From an uncultured Clostridia bacterium (GTDB lineage: Bacteria > Bacillota > Clostridia > Christensenellales > CAG-138), in assembly GCA_947166925.1 (NCBI GenBank), contig CAMVGD010000013.1:1-35717 (forward strand): DNA of 35,717 nucleotides. Direction: 5' to 3'. Shown piece after piece: positions 5,970 to 14,031 of the stretch. Position 1 is the first letter of the stretch. The number at the start of each line of letters is the position of its first letter. Both the position numbers and the translations under genes were made by a program. The notes beneath the pieces are model-generated. The model saw only the letters and a list, made by a program, of their open reading frames with translations, searched no databases and had not been told where the DNA came from.

Positions 5970-6031
5970 ACTCCCACGATCAAATCGGCGCGTCAGCGTC
6001 GGTTCGATGAGGGCCGGTTCGGGGGTGAATG
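5970..6031 (+). repeat. 62-bp dispersed repeat, copy 2
   Basis: Matches 375-436 at 61 of 62 positions. If the IS200 copy is removed, the distance from the tRNA-Cys 3' end at 5217 to this repeat is close to that in copy 1. The block of tRNA end, terminator and 62-mer therefore appears duplicated, with the IS inserted in the second block. Confidence 0.85.
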
Positions 6032-6101
6032 CGGATTTGTCTATGGAAAAGCGGAACGATCTGTGGTATACTTTTTCAAAACGGGGACGGAGGAGACGCG
6101 C

Positions 6102-7460
6102 ATGCAAACGGATGCAGAAAAGGAGATCCTGCTGAATACATCGTGCGGAACGCTGCGCGGTACGGAAAACGCGCGCTGCAGACGGTATCTGGGCGTACCG
6201 TTTGCAAAGGCGGAGCGGTTCGCCTATGCGGAGACGATCGACAAATGGGACGGCGTGCTCGACGCGACGAAGCCCGGACCCGCCTGTCCGCAGAACCGCG
6301 CGGTGCACGAGCATCTCGAGCATCCCACCCGCCTGTTCTATAAGCGCGAATACCGCGAGGGACTCGGCTTCACCTATGACGAGGACTGCCTGAACCTGAA
6401 CATCTACGCGCCGAAGGACGCGGAGCGTGCGCCGGTCATCGTGTATTTTTACGGCGGAGGGTTCGATTCGGGCATCAACTGGGAGAGCCCGTTCGACGGT
6501 ACGGCGCTTGCGGCGCGCGGGATCGTCACGGTGTTCGCAAACTACCGCGTGGGGATCCTCGGCTATCTCTGCCACGAGGAACTGAAGGCGCGGTACGGAC
6601 GCGAGGGCAACTTCGGGCTCGACGATCAGCTTCAGGCGATCCGCTGGGTCAGAGCGCATATCGGGGATTTCGGCGGCGATCCCGACAACATCACGCTGAT
6701 GGGACAGAGCGCCGGCGCGATCTCGGTCCAGTACCTGTGTCTGAATCCCCGCAACGAGGGGCTGTTCCGCCGCGCGGTCATGCTAAGCGGCGCGGGGCTT
6801 TTCCCGAAGTTTTCGCTGCCAAAGCCTGCGGAAGAAGCGCGAAGCTACTGGCTGCAGTTTATGGAGGTCGGCGGGTTTTCCGACTTTGACGCGCTGAAAA
6901 ACGCTTCGACCGACGCGCTGTTCGACACGGTCGAAAAGATGAAGGACGTCCGCAAGGATGCGATCTACTACACGATGCCGGTGATCGACGGCGTGCTGCT
7001 TCCGGACGCGGTGGACCGGCTCATCCGGACGCCGCTCAGGCTCGACTATCTCATCGGCTATACCAACAACGATATGTTCGCGCCGGTCATGGCATGGATC
7101 GGCAATCGCTACGGGCGAAAAAACGGCGCGTACGTCTATTATTTCGACCGCAACGCGCCGGGCGACGACAACCGCGCGTTCCATTCCTCCGATCTCAGGT
7201 ACGTGTTCGGCACGCTGGAGAAAAGCTGGCGTCCGTACGGCGACCGCGATCGCGAGGCGTCGGAGCAGATGCTCGGGTATCTTGCAAACTTCGCAAAAAC
7301 CGGCGATCCGAACGGCGCGGGGCTGCCCGTTTGGAAGAAGGCGGGAGGCGGTCTGCGCACGCGCGTGCTGCGCATTGCGTCCGGACGTACGGGGATGGAG
7401 CATGCGCACTACGGGACCATGCTCATCAACATGCTGACAAAGGGGGATCCGAAGGCATGA
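6102..7460 (+). CDS. Type-B carboxylesterase (para-nitrobenzyl esterase-like)
   Basis: 452 residues. The alpha/beta-hydrolase hallmarks of the carboxylesterase type-B family are in order: YLGVPFAKAERF (residues 29-40), EDCLNLNIYAP (95-104), oxyanion loop YFYGGGFDSG (115-124), and nucleophile elbow GQSAGA with Ser203. FHSSDLRYVFG supplies the probable catalytic His. There is no signal peptide, so it acts in the cytoplasm. The start at 6102 follows GGAGGA (6089-6094), with a TATACT -10 at 6067-6072. The stop overlaps the GH31 start (ATGA), making a two-gene operon. It may remove acyl groups from the sugar handled by its neighbours; the substrate is unknown. Confidence 0.93.
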   Translation: MQTDAEKEILLNTSCGTLRGTENARCRRYLGVPFAKAERFAYAETIDKWDGVLDATKPGPACPQNRAVHEHLEHPTRLFYKREYREGLGFTYDEDCLNLNIYAPKDAERAPVIVYFYGGGFDSGINWESPFDGTALAARGIVTVFANYRVGILGYLCHEELKARYGREGNFGLDDQLQAIRWVRAHIGDFGGDPDNITLMGQSAGAISVQYLCLNPRNEGLFRRAVMLSGAGLFPKFSLPKPAEEARSYWLQFMEVGGFSDFDALKNASTDALFDTVEKMKDVRKDAIYYTMPVIDGVLLPDAVDRLIRTPLRLDYLIGYTNNDMFAPVMAWIGNRYGRKNGAYVYYFDRNAPGDDNRAFHSSDLRYVFGTLEKSWRPYGDRDREASEQMLGYLANFAKTGDPNGAGLPVWKKAGGGLRTRVLRIASGRTGMEHAHYGTMLINMLTKGDPKA

Positions 7461-9463
7461 AATTCGACCATCGGTTTGTTCTGACCGAAGCGGGACCTTC
7501 GATGCGGGTCTATGAAGCGGACGGCGTCATCGTACGGCTCGACTTCTTCGATCATATCCTGCGCGCGGCGGTCCTTCAGCGGGACGTTCCGCTTCTGCCG
7601 ACGTGGAGCGTCTGCCCGGACGGGAATATGCCGCTTTGCGGACGCGACAAGCTCTCCATAGAGGGCTTCACGCCCGAATCGCCCGCGGTCGAAGAAACGG
7701 ACGAAACGATTTCCTTCACGCTTTCCGGCGTGCGCTTTTCCATAGAAAAAAAGAATTTCCGCATCACGGCGCGTTCCGACCGCGGTGTGCTGTACCGTGA
7801 CCGGAGCGGGCTTGCGTACAACTTCGCGGGCGAGCTCGGCAGGGGCAGCGCGCATTACACCGACCGCTTTCCGGATCAGCGCGTCTTCGGGCTCGGGGAC
7901 AAGTGCGGTCCGGTCAATAAAGCAAACAAAAGATTTCAGCTTGCCGCGACCGATTCGATGGGCTTTTCCGCGGCGTACAGCGACCCGCTGTATAAGCAGA
8001 TCCCGTTTTTCATCTGTCAGCACGAGGGCGGCAGCTACGGGCTCTATTACGATACGTACTCGAATGGCAGCGTCGATCTCGGCGTCGGACACGACAACTA
8101 TTTCGAGCCGTTCAATTCCGTTCGCTTCGACGAAGAAAACCTCGTCTTCTATTTGATCCTCGGCACGCCGATGGAGATCATCCGGCGGTTCAGCGCCCTG
8201 TGCGGCGGGACCGCGCCCGTGCCGGAATGGGCGTTCCGCTACGCCGGCAGCACGATGGAGTATACCGACGCGCCGGACGCCGACGCGCGCTTAAGAGGGT
8301 TTTTGACGCAGTGCGAAGAATACGGCATCCGTCCCGGCGGGTTTTACCTTTCGAGCGGGTATACCGAGCGCGGCGGACAGCGCTGCGTCTTCTGCTGGAA
8401 CACCGAAAAGATCCCCTCGCCCGAAGCGCTTGCCGACGCCTTCGGCGCGCAGGACGCCGCGTTGATCCCGAACGTCAAGCCCGCGTTTTTATCGTCGCAT
8501 CCGATGTATGAAACGATCGCGCAGAACGGCTGGTTTTTGCATTACGCCGACGGCACGCCCGCGCGGTTTCCGTTCTGGGGCGGCATGGCGAGCTGGCTCG
8601 ATTTCACGAACCCCGGCGCGTACGCGTTCTGGAAGGACTGCGTGAAAACGCAGCTGATCGCAAAAGGGTACCGGCATATCTGGAACGACAACAACGAATA
8701 CGACGTGCAGGACGAAAGCGTGCTATGCAACGGCTTCGGCCGTCCCGTACCCGCCGCGCGCATCCGTCCGCTGTTTTCGTACCTGATGGCGCGGGCAAGC
8801 AGAGAGGCGTGCCTCGAAGCGGGCGTAAAGGAGCCGTTCAACGTTTCGCGCTGCGCGATCGCGGGGACGCAGCGGGTCGCGTCGACCTGGACCGGCGACA
8901 ATTTTACGAGCTTTTCCGAGCTTCGCGCAAACCACAAGCAAGCGATGACGATGGCTCTCTCGGGATTCCTGTTCTTCGGACCGGACATCGGCGGGTTCGC
9001 GGGACCGAAGCCAAACGAAGAACTCTTTTTGCGCTGGCTCCAGTACGGCGTGTTCCTGCCGCGATTCACCCTGCATTCGTGGAAGCCGAATGCGCCTTCG
9101 ACGATGCCGTGGCTGTATCCCGATCGGATGGACGCGGTCAAACGGCTGTTCGATCTCAGAGAGCGGCTCGTGCCGGTCCTGTACGCCGAAGCCGAGCGCT
9201 GCCGCAAAGCGAACGAACCGCTGCTCCGACCGGTGTTTCTGCACGATCCCGCCTATGACGTCGAAAGCGACTGCTTCCTCTGCGGGGAAACGATCCTTGT
9301 CTGTCCCGTGTTTGACGAAGACGCAGCGGACGTGACCGTGACGCTGCCGGGCTTCGGAAGCTGGCGCCTGCGCGGGGAAGGGGAAGCGCATCCCGGCGGC
9401 GAAACGCTGACCGTGCCGTGTAAAATGACCGATCTTCCGGTATGGTTTGAAAAAGAAGCATAA
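7457..9463 (+). CDS. Glycoside hydrolase family 31 (alpha-glucosidase/alpha-xylosidase-like)
   Basis: 668 residues, start at the ATG overlapping the esterase stop. It has the GH31 N-terminal beta domain (FGLGDKCGPVNK) and a (beta/alpha)8 barrel. The nucleophile is probably Asp411 in IWNDNNEYD, the acid/base probably Asp481 in TWTGDNFTSF, and FFGPDIGGFAG follows. There is no signal peptide, so it works on imported oligosaccharides. The pairing of GH31 with a GPH transporter resembles the xylPQ isoprimeverose system of lactobacilli, which favours an alpha-xyloside or alpha-glucoside substrate. That is inference. Confidence 0.94.
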   Translation: MKFDHRFVLTEAGPSMRVYEADGVIVRLDFFDHILRAAVLQRDVPLLPTWSVCPDGNMPLCGRDKLSIEGFTPESPAVEETDETISFTLSGVRFSIEKKNFRITARSDRGVLYRDRSGLAYNFAGELGRGSAHYTDRFPDQRVFGLGDKCGPVNKANKRFQLAATDSMGFSAAYSDPLYKQIPFFICQHEGGSYGLYYDTYSNGSVDLGVGHDNYFEPFNSVRFDEENLVFYLILGTPMEIIRRFSALCGGTAPVPEWAFRYAGSTMEYTDAPDADARLRGFLTQCEEYGIRPGGFYLSSGYTERGGQRCVFCWNTEKIPSPEALADAFGAQDAALIPNVKPAFLSSHPMYETIAQNGWFLHYADGTPARFPFWGGMASWLDFTNPGAYAFWKDCVKTQLIAKGYRHIWNDNNEYDVQDESVLCNGFGRPVPAARIRPLFSYLMARASREACLEAGVKEPFNVSRCAIAGTQRVASTWTGDNFTSFSELRANHKQAMTMALSGFLFFGPDIGGFAGPKPNEELFLRWLQYGVFLPRFTLHSWKPNAPSTMPWLYPDRMDAVKRLFDLRERLVPVLYAEAERCRKANEPLLRPVFLHDPAYDVESDCFLCGETILVCPVFDEDAADVTVTLPGFGSWRLRGEGEAHPGGETLTVPCKMTDLPVWFEKEA

Positions 9464-9468
9464 GAAAA

Positions 9469-9494
9469 CGCCCGATCGTTTCTCCGGTCGGGCG
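9469..9494. terminator. Bidirectional terminator between GH31 and the transporter
   Basis: CGCCCGATCG (9469-9478) pairs with CGGTCGGGCG (9485-9494) with one G-U pair. It lies between two convergent genes; A-rich sequence on the left provides a U tract for the minus strand. Confidence 0.75.
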
Positions 9495-9507
9495 CAATGC
9501 TTTCAGC

Positions 9508-10989
9508 TCAGATATCAATGATGTTCTGCTCGTAGGATTCTTTCAGGTTCCGATCCTTCTGCTCCTGCAGCTCGGCGACGCGGCGCATGGAAAGCGGGTA
9601 CACGATAAACAGCAGAATCGCCATCACGCCGAACAGCACGGCGGGGATCAGCGTGGCAAGATCGTACATGATCCGAAGGTTCTCCGGCGTCTGCACCGCG
9701 CCCTTTTCATAGCGGTAGTGCATGCCGAGCAACGCGCCGTTTACGCAGATTGCGGAGAGCACCTGTCCGAGCTTACGGAAGAAGTTGAACACCGAGTACG
9801 CGGTGCCGGTATCGCGGGAGCCGGTCCTGACCTCGATGTCGTCGGTCGAATCGGTCACCATCGCCCACAGCTGCATGACGAGCGTCGTGAGCCCGCAGCC
9901 GCTCAAAAAGTTCAGCGCAAGGAAGATCCACATGAGCTTAGATGGCGCCATCCCGCGCAGGAAGAACAGAAGCAGGTTGGAAACAGCCGCAAGCGAAAGC
10001 CCTACGGCGGTGATCTCCTTCTTGCCGATCTTCTTCGCCGCCTTCGGCAGGAAGAACATGAAGATCAGCATCGGCGAATAGGTGCACGCCTGCGTCGCGA
10101 GGTTCATCCAGTTTGCGTGGAAGTAGTCGTCAAAGAGGTAGGTATAGAAGCTCTGCGTGAACATCTGCCCGGAAAGCAGCAGCATCGAAACGAGGCTGAT
10201 CGCGACAAACGCGCGGTTACGAAACAGCAGCGCGATCGCCTTCTTCGTCGCGCCCTTTTCCTTCGGCTGCGGCTTCGTTTTGACGCGCTCGCGGTTCATC
10301 GTATAGGCAAGAATCAGAAGCGCCGCGGACACGATCGCCATGACGACCACGCCGACGATGACCGGTTTGTACTGCATATCGGTGATCGCCTTGCCGTTTT
10401 CGCCGATCACGATCGCGCCGGACGCGTCGAGCCGCTTTGCGTAGGCGAAGCTTGCAATCAGCAGCACCGGGATCGAGCCGAGCGCCGCGCCGATCGAGCG
10501 GAACACGGAGAGCTTATTGCGCTCCTTGTCGTCTGTCGTGACGACGGACGCCAGCGAGCCGTAGGGGATCTGCAGCATCGTGTACGCCATGCCGAACAAC
10601 ACGTAGGTTACGGTCGCGAAGATGCAGGTGAACAGCATGCTCTGCGGTTCGCCCATGCCGGGCAGCTTCACGAACATCAGCACGCCGAAGACCGCAAGCG
10701 GCACGGCGGCGTACAGCACCCACGGGCGGTAGCGGCCGGATCTTTTGGGCTTTGCGGTGTCGGCGATGCGGCCCATGATCGGGTCGTTGATCGCGTCCCA
10801 AATGCGCGCGCCGATGAACATCAGCATGATGAACAGCGGGCTTAAATGCAGAATGTCGGTATAGTACTTCTGCAGCAGCGTCGTGACGAGGCTGAAGATC
10901 AGACATCCCGCGGTGTCGATCAGTCCGTAGCCGGCGTAGTCTCTGAACTTCAGTCCGCTGGTGCGGGCGATATACTCTCTCTGTTCCAT
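9508..10989 (-). CDS. GPH-family sugar:cation symporter (MelB/XylP-like)
   Basis: 493 residues with about twelve membrane segments. The glycoside-pentoside-hexuronide signature is clear in WDAINDPIMGRIAD (D-x3-D-P-x2-G-x3-D), followed by SGRYRPWVLY. The start at 10989 follows GGGAGGG. It is convergent with the esterase/GH31 operon and shares the terminator between them. The likely role is uptake of an oligosaccharide or glycoside with Na+ or H+ for hydrolysis by the GH31 enzyme. A much longer open frame continues upstream on this strand, but it is antisense to the lipoprotein gene and not used. Confidence 0.94.
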   Translation of the reverse strand: MEQREYIARTSGLKFRDYAGYGLIDTAGCLIFSLVTTLLQKYYTDILHLSPLFIMLMFIGARIWDAINDPIMGRIADTAKPKRSGRYRPWVLYAAVPLAVFGVLMFVKLPGMGEPQSMLFTCIFATVTYVLFGMAYTMLQIPYGSLASVVTTDDKERNKLSVFRSIGAALGSIPVLLIASFAYAKRLDASGAIVIGENGKAITDMQYKPVIVGVVVMAIVSAALLILAYTMNRERVKTKPQPKEKGATKKAIALLFRNRAFVAISLVSMLLLSGQMFTQSFYTYLFDDYFHANWMNLATQACTYSPMLIFMFFLPKAAKKIGKKEITAVGLSLAAVSNLLLFFLRGMAPSKLMWIFLALNFLSGCGLTTLVMQLWAMVTDSTDDIEVRTGSRDTGTAYSVFNFFRKLGQVLSAICVNGALLGMHYRYEKGAVQTPENLRIMYDLATLIPAVLFGVMAILLFIVYPLSMRRVAELQEQKDRNLKESYEQNIIDI

Positions 10990-11022
10990 GTGTCCCTCCC
11001 GAAGGCGTCGTTTGCCGGTTTC

Positions 11023-11051
11023 AGTATAGCATCGCCGCGCCGGAAATGCAA
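11023..11051 (-). promoter_or_regulatory. Promoter of the GPH transporter
   Basis: On the minus strand TTGCAT (11051-11046) and TATACT (11028-11023) are separated by 17 bases. It fires toward the transporter start 33 bases downstream. Confidence 0.75.
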
Positions 11052-11128
11052 CGCCTGCGCCGCGGAAACGGACCGGATCAAAATCGCGGTCAGAGCCGGA
11101 CGACGTGCCGAAAAACGAAAAACGCCTA

Positions 11129-11158
11129 TTGACAGATCGAAGATCGTGATGCAATACT
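11129..11158 (+). promoter_or_regulatory. Promoter of the LRR lipoprotein
   Basis: TTGACA at 11129-11134 with AATACT at 11153-11158 (18-bp spacer), 36 bases before the start codon. Confidence 0.7.
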
Positions 11159-11193
11159 TTTATAGAGAACAAAACCAAAGGAAGGAGATTTTT

Positions 11194-12327
11194 ATGAAGC
11201 GTTTGATCAAACCGATCGCGGCGATCCTGCTTGCCGCATTCGTCGTTACGCTGCTGTCCGGGTGCACGTTGATCCCGGATCTGAAAAGCTGCCAGAGCCT
11301 GATCCCGTCGGAAGGCTCCATTCCCACGATCAAGGAGGATGAGACGCCGGTACAGGAGCCGCAGGGGATCGTGGGCGAACCGGATGAGCCGGAAGAACCG
11401 GCGGAGCCGATTGAGCCGGAAGAACCGGCGGAGCCGATCGAGCCGGAAGAACCGGAGGAGCCCGAAGAACCCGAAGAACCGGAGGAGCCCGAGGAGGAGC
11501 CGCTGCCGTCGTCCTTCCTGTTCGGCGGCGTGGAGGTCATGGCGGGACAGACCGCGGTGAGCGTGAAGGGCGCAAAGGACGCCATCATCCGCATCACGCC
11601 GGAAGAAATGGACCTGCTGGTACGGCTGTGTCCGAACCTGACCGATCTCACGCTGTGCTACTGCTGCATGGGGGATTACAGCCGGATCGGCGAGCTGACG
11701 AACCTGAAGCGTCTTACGATCTCGACGACGACGCACGAAAAGGATCCGGGGATCCCGCTCGTCAACATCGACTGGGTCGCGTCGCTGACAAACCTGCGCA
11801 AGCTTTCGCTGACGTACAACAAGATCAACGACATCGAAGCGCTGTCTGAACTGACCGAGCTGAGATCGCTGAACCTCGGCTGGAACGATCTGACCGACGA
11901 CGAGCTCCGCTGGCTCACCGGGCTGGACCTCGAAGAACTGTTTCTGTACTGCAACACCTCGCTTCGAGATGTGACAACGCTTTCGAAAATCACTTCGCTC
12001 GAGCTGCTGCATATCGGCGGAAACAGGCGGATCAAGGGGATCGAATCGCTTTCCGCGCTTCCGTATCTGAAGGTCCTCGACGTCAGCTACTGCCCGATCG
12101 ACAATTATATCTGGGTCAACGATTTCAAGCGGCTGGAGACGCTCCGGATCTACAACACGGAATACATCGATTTCTACGACTATTACGACATTTCCGGCTG
12201 CAAGACGCTGCGCGAGATCGTCATCTCCAAGGAAGACAAGGACATCGAGAACGCGGTCAAGGCCATGATCTGGGAAATCCGTCCGGATATCAAGCTCATC
12301 TACTGGGAAGACATCGCGGGCGACTGA
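11194..12327 (+). CDS. Leucine-rich-repeat lipoprotein with Glu-Pro linker
   Basis: 377 residues; start follows GGAAGGAG. The signal peptide MKRLIKPIAAILLAAFVVTL ends in lipobox LLSGC with acylated Cys24. A linker of about 55 residues is almost entirely Glu, Pro and Ala repeats and probably spans the cell wall. It is encoded by 27-bp units at 11386, 11413 and a diverged third from 11440. A C-terminal array of five or more LRR units follows (LTNLRKLSLTYNKI, LTELRSLNLGWNDL, LTGLDLEELFLYCN). LRR surface proteins bind proteins or glycans; the ligand is unknown. Confidence 0.9.
   Translation: MKRLIKPIAAILLAAFVVTLLSGCTLIPDLKSCQSLIPSEGSIPTIKEDETPVQEPQGIVGEPDEPEEPAEPIEPEEPAEPIEPEEPEEPEEPEEPEEPEEEPLPSSFLFGGVEVMAGQTAVSVKGAKDAIIRITPEEMDLLVRLCPNLTDLTLCYCCMGDYSRIGELTNLKRLTISTTTHEKDPGIPLVNIDWVASLTNLRKLSLTYNKINDIEALSELTELRSLNLGWNDLTDDELRWLTGLDLEELFLYCNTSLRDVTTLSKITSLELLHIGGNRRIKGIESLSALPYLKVLDVSYCPIDNYIWVNDFKRLETLRIYNTEYIDFYDYYDISGCKTLREIVISKEDKDIENAVKAMIWEIRPDIKLIYWEDIAGD
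11386..11466 (+). repeat. In-frame 27-bp tandem repeats in the lipoprotein linker
   Basis: Units start at 11386, 11413 and 11440 with GAGCCGGAAGAACCGG. The first two differ only in the last base and the third diverges. Each encodes nine residues, so unit number can change without a frameshift. Confidence 0.8.
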
Positions 12328-12348
12328 CCGCATTCCGGAAACAACAAA

Positions 12349-12377
12349 ACGGACCTGCCGTACAGGTCCGTTTTTTG
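12349..12377. terminator. Terminator after the LRR lipoprotein
   Basis: ACGGACCTG (12349-12357) pairs with CAGGTCCGT (12363-12371), then TTTTTT. AAAAC on the left side also permits use by the convergent minus-strand gene. Confidence 0.85.
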
Positions 12378-12383
12378 CTGCGC

Positions 12384-12803
12384 TTAAAACCGCAGGAGGT
12401 TGACGCCGGTCTCCGGGTCCGGGCTGCGGTCGACCGCGCCGGAGAGGATGCGGATCACCATCTCGCAGGTCACGGAGACCTTCGCGCGGTTCAGATGCCC
12501 GCCGAAGACCTCGCAGGCTTTGTTGCCCGCGCTCATGTGCAGGTGCTGATAGAACGCGCCGTCCTTTTCGGTGATCGTGCCCGTCAGGGAAACGATCTCG
12601 TGCGGACCGGTGAAGGTTTTTGAATCGTATTTCTTTGCCGCGGTATCGTATACGCCGACCGTAAAATCGTCCGTCGCGCCGAGCGCTTCGACGCTCGCAA
12701 GACGGATGTGTTCCTGCTCCGCGACCTTCTTCACCGTTTCGATGATCTCCTCGCCGCGGTCGATCCGCAAAAGGATCGTATCGTTGAATCTCCTGTAATC
12801 CAT
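12384..12803 (-). CDS. PPC/DUF296 domain protein
   Basis: 139 residues, one complete PPC (DUF296) domain. It has the N-terminal LRIDRGEEIIETV, the glycine-containing EALGATDDFTVGVYD, and the metal-binding cluster QHLHMSAGN...GGHL, whose His residues ligand zinc in bacterial homologues. These proteins form trimers; the plant relatives bind AT-rich DNA through a separate AT-hook that is absent here, so the biochemical role is uncertain. Start at 12803 follows AGGAGG on the minus strand. It stands alone and ends against the convergent lipoprotein terminator. Confidence 0.9.
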   Translation of the reverse strand: MDYRRFNDTILLRIDRGEEIIETVKKVAEQEHIRLASVEALGATDDFTVGVYDTAAKKYDSKTFTGPHEIVSLTGTITEKDGAFYQHLHMSAGNKACEVFGGHLNRAKVSVTCEMVIRILSGAVDRSPDPETGVNLLRF

Positions 12804-13108
12804 GTTTTCCTCCTATTCTTCATGCGCCGCAGGCGCAATTCATCTCTCCTTTCGTCACCTTGCGGTGACGCCTTCCTCATCAGAGAAAGGTCGGCGTTGG
12901 CGCAATTTTGGAGCTCCCCTTGTGAGGGGAGCTGGCGGCAAAGCCGACTGAGGGGTAGTCCATGTGCGTAGCACAATTCACGACGGCTATGCGTCAATTC
13001 ATTCATCCGCAAAAAGCGTCCCGCTTTTCTGCGTGTCCCCCTTATCCGGCTCCGCTCACGCTTCGCCACCTTCCCCACCCAAGGGGGAAGGCTTTTGGTT
13101 TGAGCAAT
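12804..13108. repeat. Intergenic tract packed with dispersed repeats
   Basis: No gene. Three hairpin-rich repeats share one plan: a C-rich arm, a short loop often containing TGA, a G-rich arm, a second small hairpin, then a final G-rich block. Copies are 12847-12890 (minus), 12911-12956 (plus) and 13034-13092 (minus); a fourth lies at 28703-28741. Two sites of a second family, built on TGAATTG next to small palindromes, are at 12821-12843 and 12966-13008 (minus). The repeats differ in sequence but keep the fold, as mobile or structure-selected repeats do. Confidence 0.7.
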
Positions 13109-13906
13109 TCACCGCGCGGGCGATCCATACGCTTCGTAGAGCTCTTTGATCGAGACCGGGCGAACCGCGTTCCGGTCCATGGGCGGCAGCAGCTTTTTGA
13201 GCGAATCGCTCGATAGTTTGTGTTCTGCCGCAAGCAAAAGGATCGGTTCGATATCCCGGATCGCAAAATTGAACCGGCTTGCCTTCTCCGTAAAACCGGC
13301 GCGCTCCCAATCCTTGAATCCGGATAAACGGTCGTAATCCGCTTTGGAGATCGTGCGGGGGTCTGCGATCTTGTGCGCGCTCTCGTCAAGGATCGCAATG
13401 AACCTGTGATCGGGAAAGCCCTTCTCCGGATCGTGCATGAAGCCGAGAAGGTACGGGACGCCGGTTTCGGGATCGATCTCGATATCCGCAAGGACCATGT
13501 TGACGTCGTCCGCAAACAGCGTGCAGATTTTCGTGAACCCCTCGGTTTCAAAGACACAGAGCTGCGTGCGCAGGCTCGTTTTGACGCGCTCGATGTTGTA
13601 GAACCGCGTCCCGTCGGGAGAGAACGCAAAGCCGTCGTCCTGACAGCCGTTGAACGCCATGCGGTGCCGTTTCAGCAGGGTCATGGAATCCAGATCGTAG
13701 AAGCCGAGCGCGTTTCCGGTCGACTTGACCGCGATGATATTCCGACCCGGCATAAACGTGGCATGATAGGCGTACGGAAAATCCCGGAACCTGCCGCGCT
13801 CGTTTCCGTCGCGGTCAAAGACGTACACCGTCGCTCCGCTGCAGCCGACGCGATAGGTCCCGTTGTCATAGAATCCGACGAATGCGTCCCGTTCGGGCTT
13901 TTTCAT
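13109..13906 (-). CDS. Beta-propeller-like protein of unknown function
   Basis: 265 residues; start at 13906 after AGGAGG. Blade-like repeats are seen: VGCSGATVYVFDRDGNERG, NIIAVKSTGNALGFYDLD and FAFSPDGTRFYNIERV resemble WD40/YVTN-type strands, in which a short motif is followed by a two-residue name-tag such as YD or FD. The C-terminal 100 residues are helical and not propeller-like. No signal peptide, so cytoplasmic. A TATGAT -10 lies just upstream (13934-13929). I cannot assign a ligand or pathway. Confidence 0.8.
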   Translation of the reverse strand: MKKPERDAFVGFYDNGTYRVGCSGATVYVFDRDGNERGRFRDFPYAYHATFMPGRNIIAVKSTGNALGFYDLDSMTLLKRHRMAFNGCQDDGFAFSPDGTRFYNIERVKTSLRTQLCVFETEGFTKICTLFADDVNMVLADIEIDPETGVPYLLGFMHDPEKGFPDHRFIAILDESAHKIADPRTISKADYDRLSGFKDWERAGFTEKASRFNFAIRDIEPILLLAAEHKLSSDSLKKLLPPMDRNAVRPVSIKELYEAYGSPAR

Positions 13907-13954
13907 AGCAGCCTCCTGTTTTTCTTGTATCATACCCGCTCCGTATGCGGGGCA

Positions 13955-14015
13955 ATGAATTGCGCGATGCACATGAATTGACCTGACGGTCATGAATTGG
14001 CTTCTCCGTGAATTG
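13955..14015 (-). repeat. Tandem (A/G)TGAATTG repeats
   Basis: ATGAATTG at 13955, 13973 and 13992 and GTGAATTG at 14008, spaced 16-19 bases. At least one interval is a small hairpin (GACC/GGTC at 13980-13991). The array fills the gap between the SDR stop and the promoter region of the propeller gene. Related units occur at 12821-12843 and 12966-13008. Confidence 0.75.
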
Positions 14016-14031
14016 ACGCTTCGAGGCATTC

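Noticed and set aside
10990..12333. Very long minus-strand open frame continuous with the GPH transporter, antisense to the lipoprotein
   Set aside because: The transporter has its own SD, start and promoter at 10989-11051, and the upstream frame gives low-complexity peptides that mirror the lipoprotein codons.
13955..14015. CRISPR array
   Set aside because: The repeats are only 7-8 bases with 16-19-base period, and no cas genes are in the window.
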